NCBI GenBank assembly: GCA_029959085.1
Contig: JARWIR010000216.1
Span: forward strand, 62,001-126,000
Origin: Nemophila menziesii
Taxonomy: Eukaryota; Streptophyta; Magnoliopsida; Boraginales; Hydrophyllaceae
Direction of reading: 5' to 3'
DNA: 64,000 bases
Under the pieces are notes generated by a model, which was given only the letters and a program-made list of their open reading frames with translations, had not been told where the DNA came from and did not search any database. Positions within the stretch are counted from its first letter, which is position 1; every line of letters starts with the position of its first letter. Below are positions 46,539 to 58,356 of this stretch, in pieces. A program made the translations under genes and the position numbers.

Positions 46539-47090
46539 TTGTATATGTGTGTGGGTTTAGACTTGTGATAAAATATAAAAGTGATTCTTGTAGAATATAG
46601 GAAATGATTTTTCTACTTGTTAAAGGTTTTCTATATCATAGTGAAATTGAGTGAACCTTAGGATAATCTCTTAACCACGTAAATATTATATCTCTTTTAG
46701 CCATTATTTTCTATATGTTTCATTTGGTCTACCTTTTTTTTCTTTCCAACATACTAAAAAAAAACAAGTTAGTTAGGGATCATTTTTAAAGACTTTCTGA
46801 TATTATCATGAGGAGGCACCGTGTGAATTATTTTGATATATCTTTGAGGTTATGAATTTTACTACAGTGTGATAAACATTTTATTTTTATGTGTGTAATG
46901 AATACACATATGTTTAAATGAAAAATTGTAGTGTTAATTAGGGTTTATCGTATTTATGAATTGCTTGCTTACATTTTAGTGGGTCTAAATTCTGCCATTA
47001 ATTATCTTGATAGAAGGTGCTTAATGGTTGAGAGAAACGACTATTTACGGTTAATATTTATATGTTTACTTTTCATTTAGACCCTTGTTA
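45791..47090. other. AT-rich intergenic region with a compound microsatellite
   Basis: No gene seen. 46431-46556 is a compound microsatellite of (CT)n, (TA)n and (TG)n/(TATG)n. Confidence 0.5.
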
Positions 47091-47099
47091 CTATTTTTA

Positions 47100-47690
47100 A
47101 GGCATATAAAATTTGTAAATAATTAAAATTATTGCAATTTTGATGCATTGCATATATAATTTGTTGTGATTGTAATATAATATCATTCAGATCCATAATG
47201 TATAAATTATTGCATTTTATCCCGTTCAATGCACAAAATTGTAATGAAACCAAATAAAATTGCAACTCGTCCCATTTATTTACTAATATATGGAGTTAAA
47301 ACTATTTCCACACCAAAATAATGCAGTTAGAACCCTACATTTACCAAATATGGCGATTTTACACCTTCCAACAGATTAAATTGCAACCAGAACAAATGCA
47401 TTTAAACCCCTTGAATTTACATAATTGCAATCAGCCCTTGACTGTACATAATATAAATTTGACCCATAAATGTATACACTATTACACTTAGTCCCCATCA
47501 TTGCACAAAATTATAATGAACCCCATATTTGTTCATATTTATTACTTTTATATCCTAACAATACTTCAAAACCCTCAATTTACATATTAATGCACTTACA
47601 TCCCTATATTACAAAAAACTACAATCAAACCCTTTTATTTACGAGAAAAAATAATAAACATAAGAGTGTGAGATATTTAAAATGATCCAA
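47100..47690. repeat. Degenerate short-period repeat with ATTGCA and CCC motifs
   Basis: About 30-bp irregular units recur, each with an (A)ATTGCA or TTACA core followed by a short run ending in CCC and then TTTA. They resemble the clearer array at 54440-54970. There is no coding content. Confidence 0.5.
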
Positions 47691-47834
47691 ACTCATCCAC
47701 ACCAGACCTAATTGGACCACCCCGTACCCGAATTCATTAGATAAATGTATTTTTAAAAGTTATACCCTTCCTCCCGCCGGGTAGGTATATTGTAACACAC
47801 TACGGGGCGGGTAAAAGACCTGGCTCACCTGTAT

Positions 47835-48560
47835 TGCTCACTCACGTGAGCTTTATCTTACTTTTAAGAGAGAATGGGATTTTGAGAAAGAGATATAGTT
47901 ATTTTCTTAATCTAGTATCGAGATTCAAATGTGAATGATGCGTGATAAACATAGAAGGTTTTTTAAGAGAAGAATTAATGAGTGTTTTTATTTTATAATT
48001 GAGACGTAGGTCGGGAGTTGCAAAACGTTTCGCTTGAAAAACTCCTAAAATATCACTAATAAAAAATAGGTACATCAAATTGACACATAATCCTAAAAGA
48101 AACGTTGATTTTATTAAAACTGGATTGTGTATAGCTATAATTTAGTGTGACGCGACAATTTAAGAAGACAATGTGTGTTGAAGATGATAGTGATTGGATG
48201 TGGTTGTAGGGGGGTCGGAATGAGTTGGAGGTGAGGGTAAGGATTGTGATTTCTTTAGCTTGTTAGTCAAAATTAACATTTCACTTAATTATTCCTCCAA
48301 ATATTAGCAATGTTATGCTAACTTGGTCAGATAAGTCATTCTTTTAATACTAGAGATCAAAACGTGAATTTGGTTTAGAAGAAATACTTTTTTTCTTAGT
48401 CATATATAAAATTTAAAGGAGTATAGGCAAATTTATGATTAAATTCCAATTATTAGGTAAACTTTAATAAAGCTAATAAAAGTATTACTCTTGAATGATA
48501 ATGTTATTCCATTAACGTTATGCGTGTTTTAGTTTTCATCTTGAAACCTAAAGGAAGCTC
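47835..48560. repeat. Dispersed repeat, copy 1
   Basis: Related to 50785-51720 and to 51960-52171 by shared ordered blocks: CACGTGAG, CTTAATCTAGTA(T/C)(T)GAGATT, ATGATGC(G/A)TGATAAACAT, GAAGAATTAATGAG, and later TAAACTTTAATAAAGCT...CTTGAATnATAATGTTA and TTTTCATCTTGAA. It lacks the insertions found in the other copies. Type unknown. Confidence 0.65.
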
Positions 48561-49046
48561 ATTAATATCGACACCAACCACCCTCATATTGTATCTTTCA
48601 ACTTACCTTTAGATCAAACTAAAAAAAAATTGACAGAACTTCAAACTTAAATGGAAAATATAATTTCTTATCAGTTTAAATCCAAAAACAATCAAATTAT
48701 ATGATATATATTATTATATGAACCATTAAATCTTTAGGTGTTAAGGAAATCAAAACCAATTTTATAAATATTATGTTCTAGGTTTGAATTATATTGATTT
48801 TAAGAGTGTGCCATAATAAAAGATTGATATTTTTAAATATTGAGTTCTATGTTTATATCACAACATCTATACCATTTCTACGATTATTCAAACAACGATT
48901 ATACATAAAAAAAATCAACTTATTTTACCCTTGTAATTTTCCGAAAATGTTTAAAATTTCTCACACCCAACACAAATTTACGAGTACAATAGTTATTTGA
49001 TTTAATCCAAGCTCTCTTATTGACCAGATTCATTGTATATAATCAA

Positions 49047-49987
49047 GAGATAATTGTTAATTAGGTTTACAACCTCATAAATCATGCCTTAAGAAATCTA
49101 GCTTAAAAGTTTGGATAAATAAGGTCCAAAATATTTGTTTTAGTTGTATAATATACCTAATATAACCTTTAAACATAAAATAATAAACTTTTAAATAACA
49201 AAAATATACAACCACCAACTTTGAAAAAAAATAAAAAAGTAAAGATTGAATTAAAAATAGACATCAAACCTAATACTCACCTTCCCCCACCATACACTGC
49301 CAAGGGGAATTATCCAACATCATCATCAGCAATTTTTTTTGTTGCACTTGTCATCATCAACAATAGAAGAACCCAATTAAGGTAACAAATTAATTTTTAT
49401 TATCAAAATTTTAAAAAAATAATATATTATTAACATAATCTTATTACTTTTACAAACTTTTATAGGTTATCTGATTTATGTATAATTACAGTAGGTTTTT
49501 TATTATCTTTCTAATTAACCATCTTCACTTGCACAAGAAACCGCCGCCACCATCTTCACCATCTTCAACTCGGCGGGCTATACCATCAACAATTGATCCC
49601 ACCAAGCTTGCGATTCTGAAACGGATTTTAAAGTACAACTTGTTCAAAGAGCCCACCAAACTTGTGCACAGAGTCCACCAAATTTGTGTAGGGTGGTCGG
49701 AATGGTGTAAGGTTTGATTGATAATGGTGGGTTATTTTGGTGTGCTTATCGGAATGGTGTAAGGTTTGATTGATAATGGTGGGTTGTTTGATTGTGAAAC
49801 TGGGCTGATTGGAATGGTGTAAGGTTTGATTGATAGTGTTCAGAGAGCCCACCAAACTTGTTAGAGGATTGTAAGAAAATGGGCTGGCAATAATTATTAA
49901 GGGTATTATGGACTATAAATATTATAGAAATGGAATAAACTTTTGAAGAAAGTTATATGGGTTGTGGAACTTTTGAATTAATCACTC
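49047..49987. mobile_element. Third MULE-like element of the family
   Basis: It begins GAGATAATTGTTAATTAGGT and ends with the related inverted GGAACTTTTGAATTAATCAC plus TC. Next to the left end is AGTTTGGATAAATAAGGTCC, shared with the element at 31126-32632. The interior has the family's CACCATCTTCACCATC and GGAATGGTGTAAGGTTTGAT units; the latter repeats three times at 49695-49835. The flanking 9-mers (TATAATCAA, TAATATAAA) match poorly. Confidence 0.6.
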
Positions 49988-50344
49988 TAATATAAAATTA
50001 TAAATTAATTAAATCCAAATTCTGGATATTAACAGATATATAAAAATTTACCGATTATCTAACTTTAACACATTATTGTCCGATAAATAATTATATTCTA
50101 AGACTAAATAAATATGAATGTAAAATGGAAAGAATTTACAAAGAATGCAATTTAAAAAATACCTAATTTCGGGAAAATTAGCGGATAAATTTTTTCGTTG
50201 AAGTGACCCCACATGTGTAGGTGGAGGTTGCGATCCTCTGAGGATGATGTGTGGCAGACCGAGTGGCAGTAGGAAGAATTCTGGTGGCATCCTTTTGGAG
50301 TAGGGTTTGAGATTGAGGAGTTAAAAAGGGGTATAAGGTGTTAA
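49988..50344. other. Spacer with no recognised gene
   Basis: AT-rich. The minus-strand frame at 50290-50048 has no domain and is not supported. Confidence 0.35.
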
Positions 50345-50780
50345 TCACTAATTCTACACGTGTTTCTTATTCGACACGTGTCTCCAAAGATAATATGATT
50401 CGTCTCAAATGACCATGTATCTTTAGTGACGACTATTGTCCCCTACGATGAGATTTTAAGTCCTCGGGAACGATCTCTTTCGAGACAAAAAAAGTCATCT
50501 CGTAAGATCAAAATCGATAAAGATACAATTGTTTTTAATTATTTAAAATCAAACATAATTTATCGCGAATGAGGTCTTTTGAGACAAAATTATGTCCTCT
50601 TCAATGACTTATTTCTTTATAGACGACACTAGTTTTTCTTACAGTACATGCGAATTTTATTTTTAATATACCCGCCAGTGCCGACAAAATGCGTGGCACG
50701 TCGGCAATGACCCATCGTTGGAAACAAAACTTGTATCCTTTATAAAGATCTCGTTTCTAAAGAGATGCGATCTACTAGTG
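50345..50780. mobile_element. Possible CACTA-like non-autonomous element
   Basis: The right end reads, in reverse complement, CACTAGTAGATCGCATCTCT, with GAGACAAAA / TTTCGAGAC-type motifs repeated through the interval. A left CACTAATTCTACACG is a candidate terminus but does not match well. The dispersed repeat copy 2 begins immediately after it. Confidence 0.4.
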
Positions 50781-50784
50781 TAAT

Positions 50785-51720
50785 ACTCATTCACGTGAGA
50801 TCTATCATAATTTTTAGAGAGAACGGGTCGAGAAAGATATATAGTTCCTTTCTTAATCTAGTATTGAGATTAAAAATACTAATGATGCATGATAAACATG
50901 GAAGGTAATATACAGAAGAATTAATGAGAGTTTATATTCAATAATTGAGACCTATGGGTGAGTTGCAAAATATTTCGCATGAAAATCTCATAAGGTAATA
51001 CCTATAAAAAATAGGACATCAAATTAACGCATATGCAATAAAGCAACGTTATTCTTATGAGATCTAATTTTTTATAACTATAATTTAGTGTGGCACTACA
51101 ATTTTAGAAAATATATTATGAGGAATAAGGTGATAGGATTGAGAAGTAGAGGTAGCCGGGATGAGGTGGAGGTGAGAGTATAGGTTGATATTTTTTAGCT
51201 TGTTAGTTAAAATTAGCAATTCGCTTAATTATTTCTCCACACTTCAGCAACTTATGCTTACATTATTTGAAACCTCATTCTTTTATACTAGAGATACATA
51301 TTTGAATTTAGTTTCGAAGAAATCATTTCTTTTTCTTTTGTAATATATAAAATTTAGAGGGGTTTAGGCGAATTTATGATTCAAGTCCAGTAATTTGGTA
51401 AAGATTAATAAAGCTCAGACATGTATTACTCTTGAATAATAATGTTATCCAATTAATGTTTCTTTTATTTTTTGGTACGTGGGTAGTACGGGCTAGCATA
51501 CGCGCACCACGACTAATCTCACGGAAATATGAAAGACTCCTCATGTATATTTTCAGGTAAATCAAAACTAGGTTACCCATGTTCAGAGAGGTTTTGAGCC
51601 TTTTATCTCCCACTTTACCCAATTATCCCATTAATGTTATGAGTGTGATTAATTTTCATCTTGAAGTTACAAGGAATCTCATCAATATCGACACCAACTA
51701 CCTTCACATGGTATCTCTCA
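50785..51720. repeat. Dispersed repeat, copy 2, with a SINE inserted
   Basis: Same block order as 47835-48560. It differs by an insertion of about 165 bp at 51456-51612, annotated separately as SINE-like. Confidence 0.65.
51450..51615 (-). mobile_element. Au-like SINE, minus orientation
   Basis: Read on the minus strand it contains AAGTGGGAGATAAAAGGCTC, then a GTGCGCGTATGCTAGCCCG block and CCACGTACC before an A-rich end, the layout of plant Au SINEs. A CCAATTA direct repeat lies on each side (about 51449-51455 and 51609-51615). It interrupts a sequence that is continuous in repeat copies 1 and 3. Confidence 0.65.
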
Positions 51721-51959
51721 ACTTAGGTACTATGAATAAAGATATAAACTCTTGACATCCACTAAATTCACTTTCAAACTAATCATATATACAATTAATT
51801 AACTTGATCCATTAAGTATTCTTGATTCGTTGATCCACAAAATAATTTTCGATCTACTCTTAAATGCTATGCATTATCTTGATACATTGAGTAGTTTTGA
51901 TCCATTGAATTTATCAAGTTTAATTATCAACGATGGTTACTTAATTTATTAAGTTATTA

Positions 51960-52171
51960 TTGTTTTTATAATAGAGATCAAATTTTGATTTTGGTTTCGA
52001 AGAAATAACTTCTTTTAATTTGTCATTTATAAAATATAAAGAGGTTTAGCCAAATTTATGATTAACTTTTATTAGTTTGGTAAACTTTAATAAAGCTATT
52101 ATTCTTGAATAATAATGTTACCCCATAAATGTTATGCAGGTGCTTAAATTTCATCTTGAAGTTAAAAGAAA
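51960..52171. repeat. Dispersed repeat, copy 3 (partial)
   Basis: It matches the second half of copies 1 and 2 and is cut at its right end by the CACTA element that begins at 52172. Confidence 0.65.
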
Positions 52172-52857
52172 CACTACTGGATTCGCGATGTTTAGCGACG
52201 ACACGCGTCGTCGCTAATAGCCCGTATTTCGTCGTTAAATGTGGTTAGCGACGACATGTCGTCGCTAATCTGTCGTCTCTATCCCTTCGTCGCTATTTGG
52301 CCCATTAGCGACGAATTGTTGTGATTTCGCCCCTAATTACTCAGCCTTTTATCGACGAGGCGTGTCGTCGCGAATCTTACAAGTTAGCAACGAGTCCATA
52401 TCATTGCTAACTAATGAATTACTTTTTCTTTTTTTTAATCGCTTATTAATTATATACATTTTTTTTAAATAATCTAAGCACGAAATAATAGAGACGGTTA
52501 GGTCGTCGCTATTATTTTTTTTATTTTTTTAATTTTTTTATTGTTGCCGTAAATCATTATTTATTTATTTAATTTACATATTTGCGACGACACAACTGTC
52601 GTCGCTATTAATTATTTTTTTTAAATCATTTTTTTTGTTTTTTTTTAATTTAAATTTTAGTTATTATTATTATTTTTTTAAATATAATGCAAAATTACAA
52701 ATAATAAAAATCCAAAAATATATATAAAATACGCTAATTCGATACAAAAATAAAACGTGAAGTCAAAGTCAAACGTAGTCAAAATAAAAGTCAAACATAC
52801 GAAATAAACTTAAAGTCTTAAAATTACAAACCAACCAAATAAAATAGACATAAATCA

Positions 52858-54412
52858 ATCGTCACTTAAGTGGTGCTCGTCTTCATCTTCTTCTCTCTCT
52901 TCATCTCCTCTCTCTTCACTAGTGGGCCGGTGTTTTCTGATCGGCTGAAGTCCTTGGGCGATTCTCATGCTGTTTAACGCTTCGAAGAGAGTGTCCGCAA
53001 TGCTCGGGGGTTGATTCACAATAAGCTCGTTCATCCCAGCTAGAATCGCCTTAAGCAGCTCCTCGTTCTCCCTGTCTGGCTGTGTAGGAGTCCTGGATCG
53101 TTTTCGAACCGGACCAATGGTAGGCACCCATTATTTTGTCTTGGGTGGGTGCAAGACCTCCATATAGTCTCGAGCATGGCATCCATCTGCTCCTGGACAG
53201 TAACTTCAGCTCCCTCCGCTCCGGCCTGCACAACCTTCTTCTTCATCTTCTCCGGAAGAACACCCTGTAATTAGATTTCAATTTAAAAATAAATTAGATT
53301 AATAAAAAAGTAAAGTTAAAAATAAATAATTAATTAAAGCAATTCAAAAAATAAATAAATTACACTAGCTTTCTCCAAACGCTGGTCACGCCAGCTATCT
53401 GTAGCTGCATCGTAAGACAGGTGGTCGAAATAGCCGCTTAGAGGAGGAAGCTCCATCTCCTCCTGGGTTTGATCATCTTAAAAAGTCAACGGCTCCTTCG
53501 TCACCGTCTTCAGCTTCCCCTGGACAGTATACAATAACAAATATTAATTAGTTAAAAATTAAATTAAATTTTTATTATTAAAAATTATACCTCTATAATC
53601 ACCTTCCGAGTCTGGGACCAATTCCTTGACCCCGCCTTGCTCGGAACTGTCTGCAGCTCTCAATTTTTCTTGTTTATCTCAGCCTGAATCTGAATCTGTA
53701 ACAAATAATAAATAAATAGTTATAAAATTAATAAATAAAAACGTATAAAATAATTAATAAATTATTATTTTCTACCTGTTTGGCCTCGTCATCCAACATC
53801 TTCTTCGTCGCCGCCCAATGCTCCGGTAGAACATTTGGTGGATCTTCATTCGTGTAGTAGTAGTCGTTCTTCAAATCCGACTTCCATCGCCTATAGGCCG
53901 TAGAAGTCATCGTATTCAACCTCTTAACAATCTCATTCCGATCGTCTCGCCTCCTCCTCTCCCCTAAATCAAAAAACTGGTGCAGTCGCTGCATAATTAC
54001 CCCTGTGTTATGGTCGGGGACATCTAACCATCCTCTGTAGCACGGAGGAACAACTTCTCGAACTGCATTCCCCACCACCTGACCCACGTGTTTGCTATGT
54101 GGGCCGACGAAGTTCCACGTGCCGTCTATAACAGAGAAGTCAACTGGAATGGGCCAGCCGACTCTCTTCAAGGTCTCTTGAGCTGTCCGGATAGACGTGG
54201 CAGCTTTAGGGCGTCTTCTTTTACGTTCACCTGTTTTAGTGAAAAATATTTATTAATTATATATTTTCTTAATTGAAATTATATTAATTGAATTTTTATT
54301 ACCCGATGGTTGGGCACAATCGGCCATAGGACGGTTAGGACCCCTCGGGGGATCGTTACCCATCCCGTCTCCGCCGTGACCTCTACCCATAACAGCAGCC
54401 ATCTATAAAATT
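52858..54412 (-). pseudogene. CACTA second gene (transposase_24 domain), broken
   Basis: It starts at ATG 54412 (MAAVMGRGHGGDGMGNDPPR) and a probable intron follows. The largest exon, about 54230-53775, encodes RVGWPIPVDF, a GTWNFVGPHSKHVGQ region, and a conserved EIVKRLNTMTSTAYRRWKSD block. Shorter exons lie at about 53700-53592, 53522-53365 and 53266-52858, ending in an acidic DEREEDEDEHHLSDD-like tail. A stop codon (TAA, near 53480) interrupts the fourth exon and a frameshift near 53165 separates the last two blocks. It probably encoded the DNA-binding or accessory protein of the element. Confidence 0.75.
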
Positions 54413-54439
54413 TACTAATTAGTCCTTTACTAATTATAT

Positions 54440-54970
54440 TTTAGTCCTTATAAAATTTTATAAAATTGCAAATAAGTCCAACTTTTATAAAATTGCAAAT
54501 TTACCCCATTTTTTTTTAAATTGCATTTTTGTCCTTATTTTTTAAAAAATTGCAAATAAGTCCTTATTTTTTTAAAAATTGCATTTTTGTCCTATTTTTT
54601 TTAAACATTGCATTTTTATCCTAATTTTTTTTAAATTGCATTTTTGTCCTTATTTTTTTTAAAATTGCAAATAAGTCCTAATTTTTTTTAAAATTGCATT
54701 TTTGTCCTTATTTTTTTTAAAATGACATTTTTATCCTAATTTAAAAAAAATGCATTTAATCCTATTTTTTAAAAAATTGCATTTTAGTCCTATTTTCTAT
54801 AAAATTGCATTTTATTCCTATTTTCTATATAATTGCATCTTAGTCCTATTTTTTATGAAATTGCATTTTAGTCCTATTTTTATGAAATTGCAAATAGGTC
54901 CTTTTTTAATAAAATTGCATTTTAGGCCTTAAACATACAAATTTAACATATTGCAAATAGGTCCCTAAAT
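54440..54970. repeat. AT-rich tandem array, about 28-30 bp unit
   Basis: Roughly 17 degenerate units of the form TTTTTTnAAAATTGCA(T/A)(T/A)TnnGTCCT, just upstream of the second CACTA gene. No coding content. Confidence 0.8.
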
Positions 54971-55389
54971 CCTAAAACACAATCAAATCAAAATAACACA
55001 ACAACTATTACAATAAAAATCCAAAAATAATAACAAAACCCTAATTTTAAACAAAGTCCAATTACATGTTGTTTTTTAACAAAAATACCAAAAAAAAAAT
55101 TGCAAGTTTGATCCGAAAATAGGAACCTGTTACGTAGAAAAGGTGTAGATTTTGTCCATGAATCCATGCCAAGAAGAAGGAATCATACAAAAAAACACAA
55201 GAAAAGATATTAGAAATTAGAAATGAAAAATGAAAAAAAAAGATTAGAATGTGTTATTGGATTGGAATCATTACCTTGATGTCGGATTTGTTGTTGTTAT
55301 GCCTAGGAATAACTTGGTATGGTCGGAAATGGCGTTTTTGGTTGAGTTTTTGAGTGATTGTTATGGCAGAAATGAGCTCGGTTAGGGCT

Positions 55390-55690
55390 TTCTAGAAAAA
55401 AAAATAGCGATGACACGTATGTCGTCGCTAAGCTAAGATATTCGTCGTTAATTTTGGACACGTGTCATGCCCCGTACACACGACCTTTGCGTATCAAGGG
55501 TTAGCGACGACATGGCGTCGCGAAAATTTGGGAAATCGTCGCTAATTTTTGTGGGCGGGAAACTTGACCGCCCACGTTGACCAATTGAATTTTTTATTAT
55601 ATTTTAGCGACGACGAGTCCTATGAATATCGTCGTTAAATATTAGCGACGACATTCATCCTTTGAATGTCATCGCGAAACCTATGAATGT
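55390..55690. repeat. Internal cluster of CACTA subterminal repeats
   Basis: About ten AGCGACGA / TCGTCGCTAA motifs in both orientations lie between the two CACTA genes, a pattern otherwise expected only at element ends. No CACTA terminus is visible here. Confidence 0.7.
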
Positions 55691-55799
55691 CGTCGTTATT
55701 TTTTATTTTTTATTTTTTTAACAATTCTTTTTGCTTTCCTTTTCTTGCTTGTTCCTTTCTTTCTTTCTTATTAAGGACTTGTGTAGGATAGGAAAGGAC

Positions 55800-56395
55800 A
55801 TTTAATGTTTAGTCAACATTTAGAGTCAAACTTGAGTGTTTGGGGTGTTTAGTCAACTGTTAGAGTCAAAGTTGAGTGTTTGGGGTGTTTAGTCAACATT
55901 TAGAGTCAAACTTGAGTGTTTGGGGGTGTTTAGTCATCATTTAGAGTCAAAGTTGAGTGTTTAGGGTGTTTAGTCAATATTTAGAGTCAAACTTGAGTGT
56001 TTGGGGTGTTTAGTCAACATTTAGAGTCAAAGTTGAGGGTTTGGGGGTGTTTAGTCAACTGTTAGAGTCAAACTTGAGTGTTTGGGGGTGTTTAGTCAAC
56101 TGTTAGAGTCAAACTTCTGTGTTTGGGGTGTTAAGTCAACTGTTAGAGTCAAACTTGAGTGTTTGGGGGTGTTTAGTCAACTATTAGAGTCAAACTTGAG
56201 TGTTTAGGGGTGTTTAGTCAACATTTAGAGTCAAACTTGAGTGTTAGGGGTGTTTAGTCATCTGTTAGAGTTAAACTTGAATGTTTGGGGGTGTTTAGTC
56301 AACTGTTAGAGTCAAACTTGAGTGTTTAGGGGTGTTTAGTCTACATTTAGAGTCGAGTGTTAGGGGTGTTTAGTCAACTGTTAGAGTCAAATAAC
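55800..56395. repeat. 40-bp minisatellite, 15 units, inside the CACTA
   Basis: The unit contains GTTTAGTCAAC(A/T)(T/G)TTAGAGTCAAA followed by (C/G)TTGAGTGTTTGGGG. Fifteen TTAGAGT(C/T) units are counted. Most are 39-41 bp; one near 56350 is shortened. The array starts where the tnp2 frame is lost and may have replaced the 3' end of that gene. Confidence 0.9.
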
Positions 56396-56443
56396 ACAAC
56401 CGAGCACCCTCCAGTGTACATAACCTCCAAGATTTTGATTAAT

Positions 56444-58356
56444 TCACCGTAATAGGGTTTTTCCCCGTACATGGTACAAACTCCGTAATCCTGGGAGACT
56501 AGCCACGAAAAGATATCGCATCATCACATGACAGTCGTGAGATCTCATGTCGATAATCTTTCCCGTATCACTTTGAACATTGTTTCTCATACTAGATGCG
56601 AAACCGTCGGGAAACTTCCGTGCCTTCAGCCAGTCAAGAAATATAGTCCGCTTTTCCGTTGTTAAAGTGTACTTTCCCCGGTTCAATATTTGTTTACCAT
56701 TTCTCGATGTCAACCACAATTCTTTCCTAATGTTCATATCCTTAAGATCCATTCTCGCTTTCACGTTATCTTTGTTAACTTTCCCATCCACACCTATAAC
56801 TGCACCGAGAAGAGCATCACACACATTTTTCTCGCAATGCATAACGTCAATGTTATGTTTCAACAAGTTTTCGGACTAATAAGGTTAACGATAGAAAATA
56901 CTCTTTTTCTTCCAATTGAATCGCCGAGTAACATCTTGCTTCACGATCTTTCCCCCAAAATCCTCGTGTTTACCGGGAAACACAATGAGAAGCCCATCTA
57001 ACTGTGTCTGAATATCGGCAGGACTATATTTCTTCGGTGGGCCCCTATAATTAGATTTCTTGTACAAAACATTTTCGCTTCTAAATCGATGTCCGGTAGG
57101 TAACCAACGTCTATGGTCAAAGTAAACAATCCCTTTCTTCACACTCAATGACGGAGTATAATCCATGCATTCTGGACAAGCTTTGTAACCTTGACCCGAC
57201 CATCCCAAAGTGTATGACCTAGCGGGGAAATCATTAGTCGTAGACAACAAACAAACCTTCATCGTAAACTTTTCCTTCTTGTAGGCATCATACGTAACGA
57301 TCCCTTTATCCCACAACTCTTCCAACTCATCTATAACAAGACAAAGAAAGACATCCATGTCCTTACCGGGTGAACGGGGTCCCGGAATCAACAAACAAAG
57401 ACGGAATGTGGTTTTCTTCATGCATACCCACGGTGGCAAGTTATAGACGGTTAATATAACAGACCACATGCTGTAGGAGTTGTTCTGCATATAGAAAGGA
57501 CAAAACCCGTCACGTTACGAGGTTCGCTAGCAAACTCAGGATGTAGCGCTGCAAATCTCTTCCAACTATCACCATCAACCGGATGACGCAACACATCTGG
57601 ATCGGCACTCTCTCCGGTATGGTGCCATATCATGTCTTCAGCGGTGTGCTTCGAAGCGTATAGACGCTGACATCTAGGAGCAATCGGAAAGTATCGAAGC
57701 TTCTTATGCGGTACTTTGATACCCTTCTTTGGGTCCCATCTAGACTCGCTACAAACTGGACACTTATCGAGGTCTTTGTTTTCTTTATAATAAATGACAC
57801 GATCGTTCAAACAAACATCGATAGTAATATACCCCATACCCAAACTTTTCAACTTCTTGTTGCCTGCTTCATAAGAATCGGGCAAATTGTGAGGTTTAGG
57901 CAAAATACGACCCAACAACTCCAATAGCTCGGTGAATGAGGTGTTAGTCCATTTGTTCTTTACTTTTACGTGCATTAGCTTGGCAATGAAATTCAACGAA
58001 CTCATCGATTTACAACCAGGATATAATTCTGTCTCCAATTCTTCGAACAATGTTTCAAAACTGCTTCGACTTGGAATATGTGCATCTCTCATCTCGGTGT
58101 CTCCCGGATGTCCACCAACATCATAACTCTGTCTCACATCGTCATAAACATGCTGAATTTCATTTACTATAATTGTATCTTTACTTGTAGGGGGTGTATG
58201 TGTTTGTATCTCATCCTCACCGTGTTTTGTCCAAACCTTATAATCATGGTTAAACCCCTCTTTTAGAAGGTGGGCCATAACAACTTTGGTTTTTAATCGA
58301 CAGTAATTATTACACTTCTTACACGGGCAAGACAAGTAACCGGTATAACCTTTCAT
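56444..58356 (-). pseudogene. CACTA tnp2-type transposase pseudogene
   Basis: The N-terminal part (58356-57451) holds a transposase-associated domain (CPCKKCNNY) and the LNFIAKLMHVKVKNKW region, then CPVCSESRWD and KLRYFPIAPRCQRLYASKHT. A frame change near 57490, with a small deletion after FASEPRNV, leads to NSYSMWSVILTVYNLPPW, LLIPGPRSPGKDMDVFL and the GWSGQGYKACPECM block. Two stops near 56880 precede the last block, KHNIDVMHCEKNVCDALLG, to about 56444. The C-terminal third and any DUF4216 region are missing. Confidence 0.88.

Noticed and set aside
46327..46560. 77-codon frame rich in Tyr, Ile, Val and Cys
   Set aside because: Most of it is translated microsatellite.
52855..53246. Three overlapping minus-strand frames as separate genes
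   Set aside because: They are the same CACTA second gene seen in shifted frames because of a frameshift near 53165.
56580..58266. Plus-strand frames over the CACTA transposase
   Set aside because: Shadows of the minus-strand transposase; the minus strand carries the conserved tnp2 motifs.
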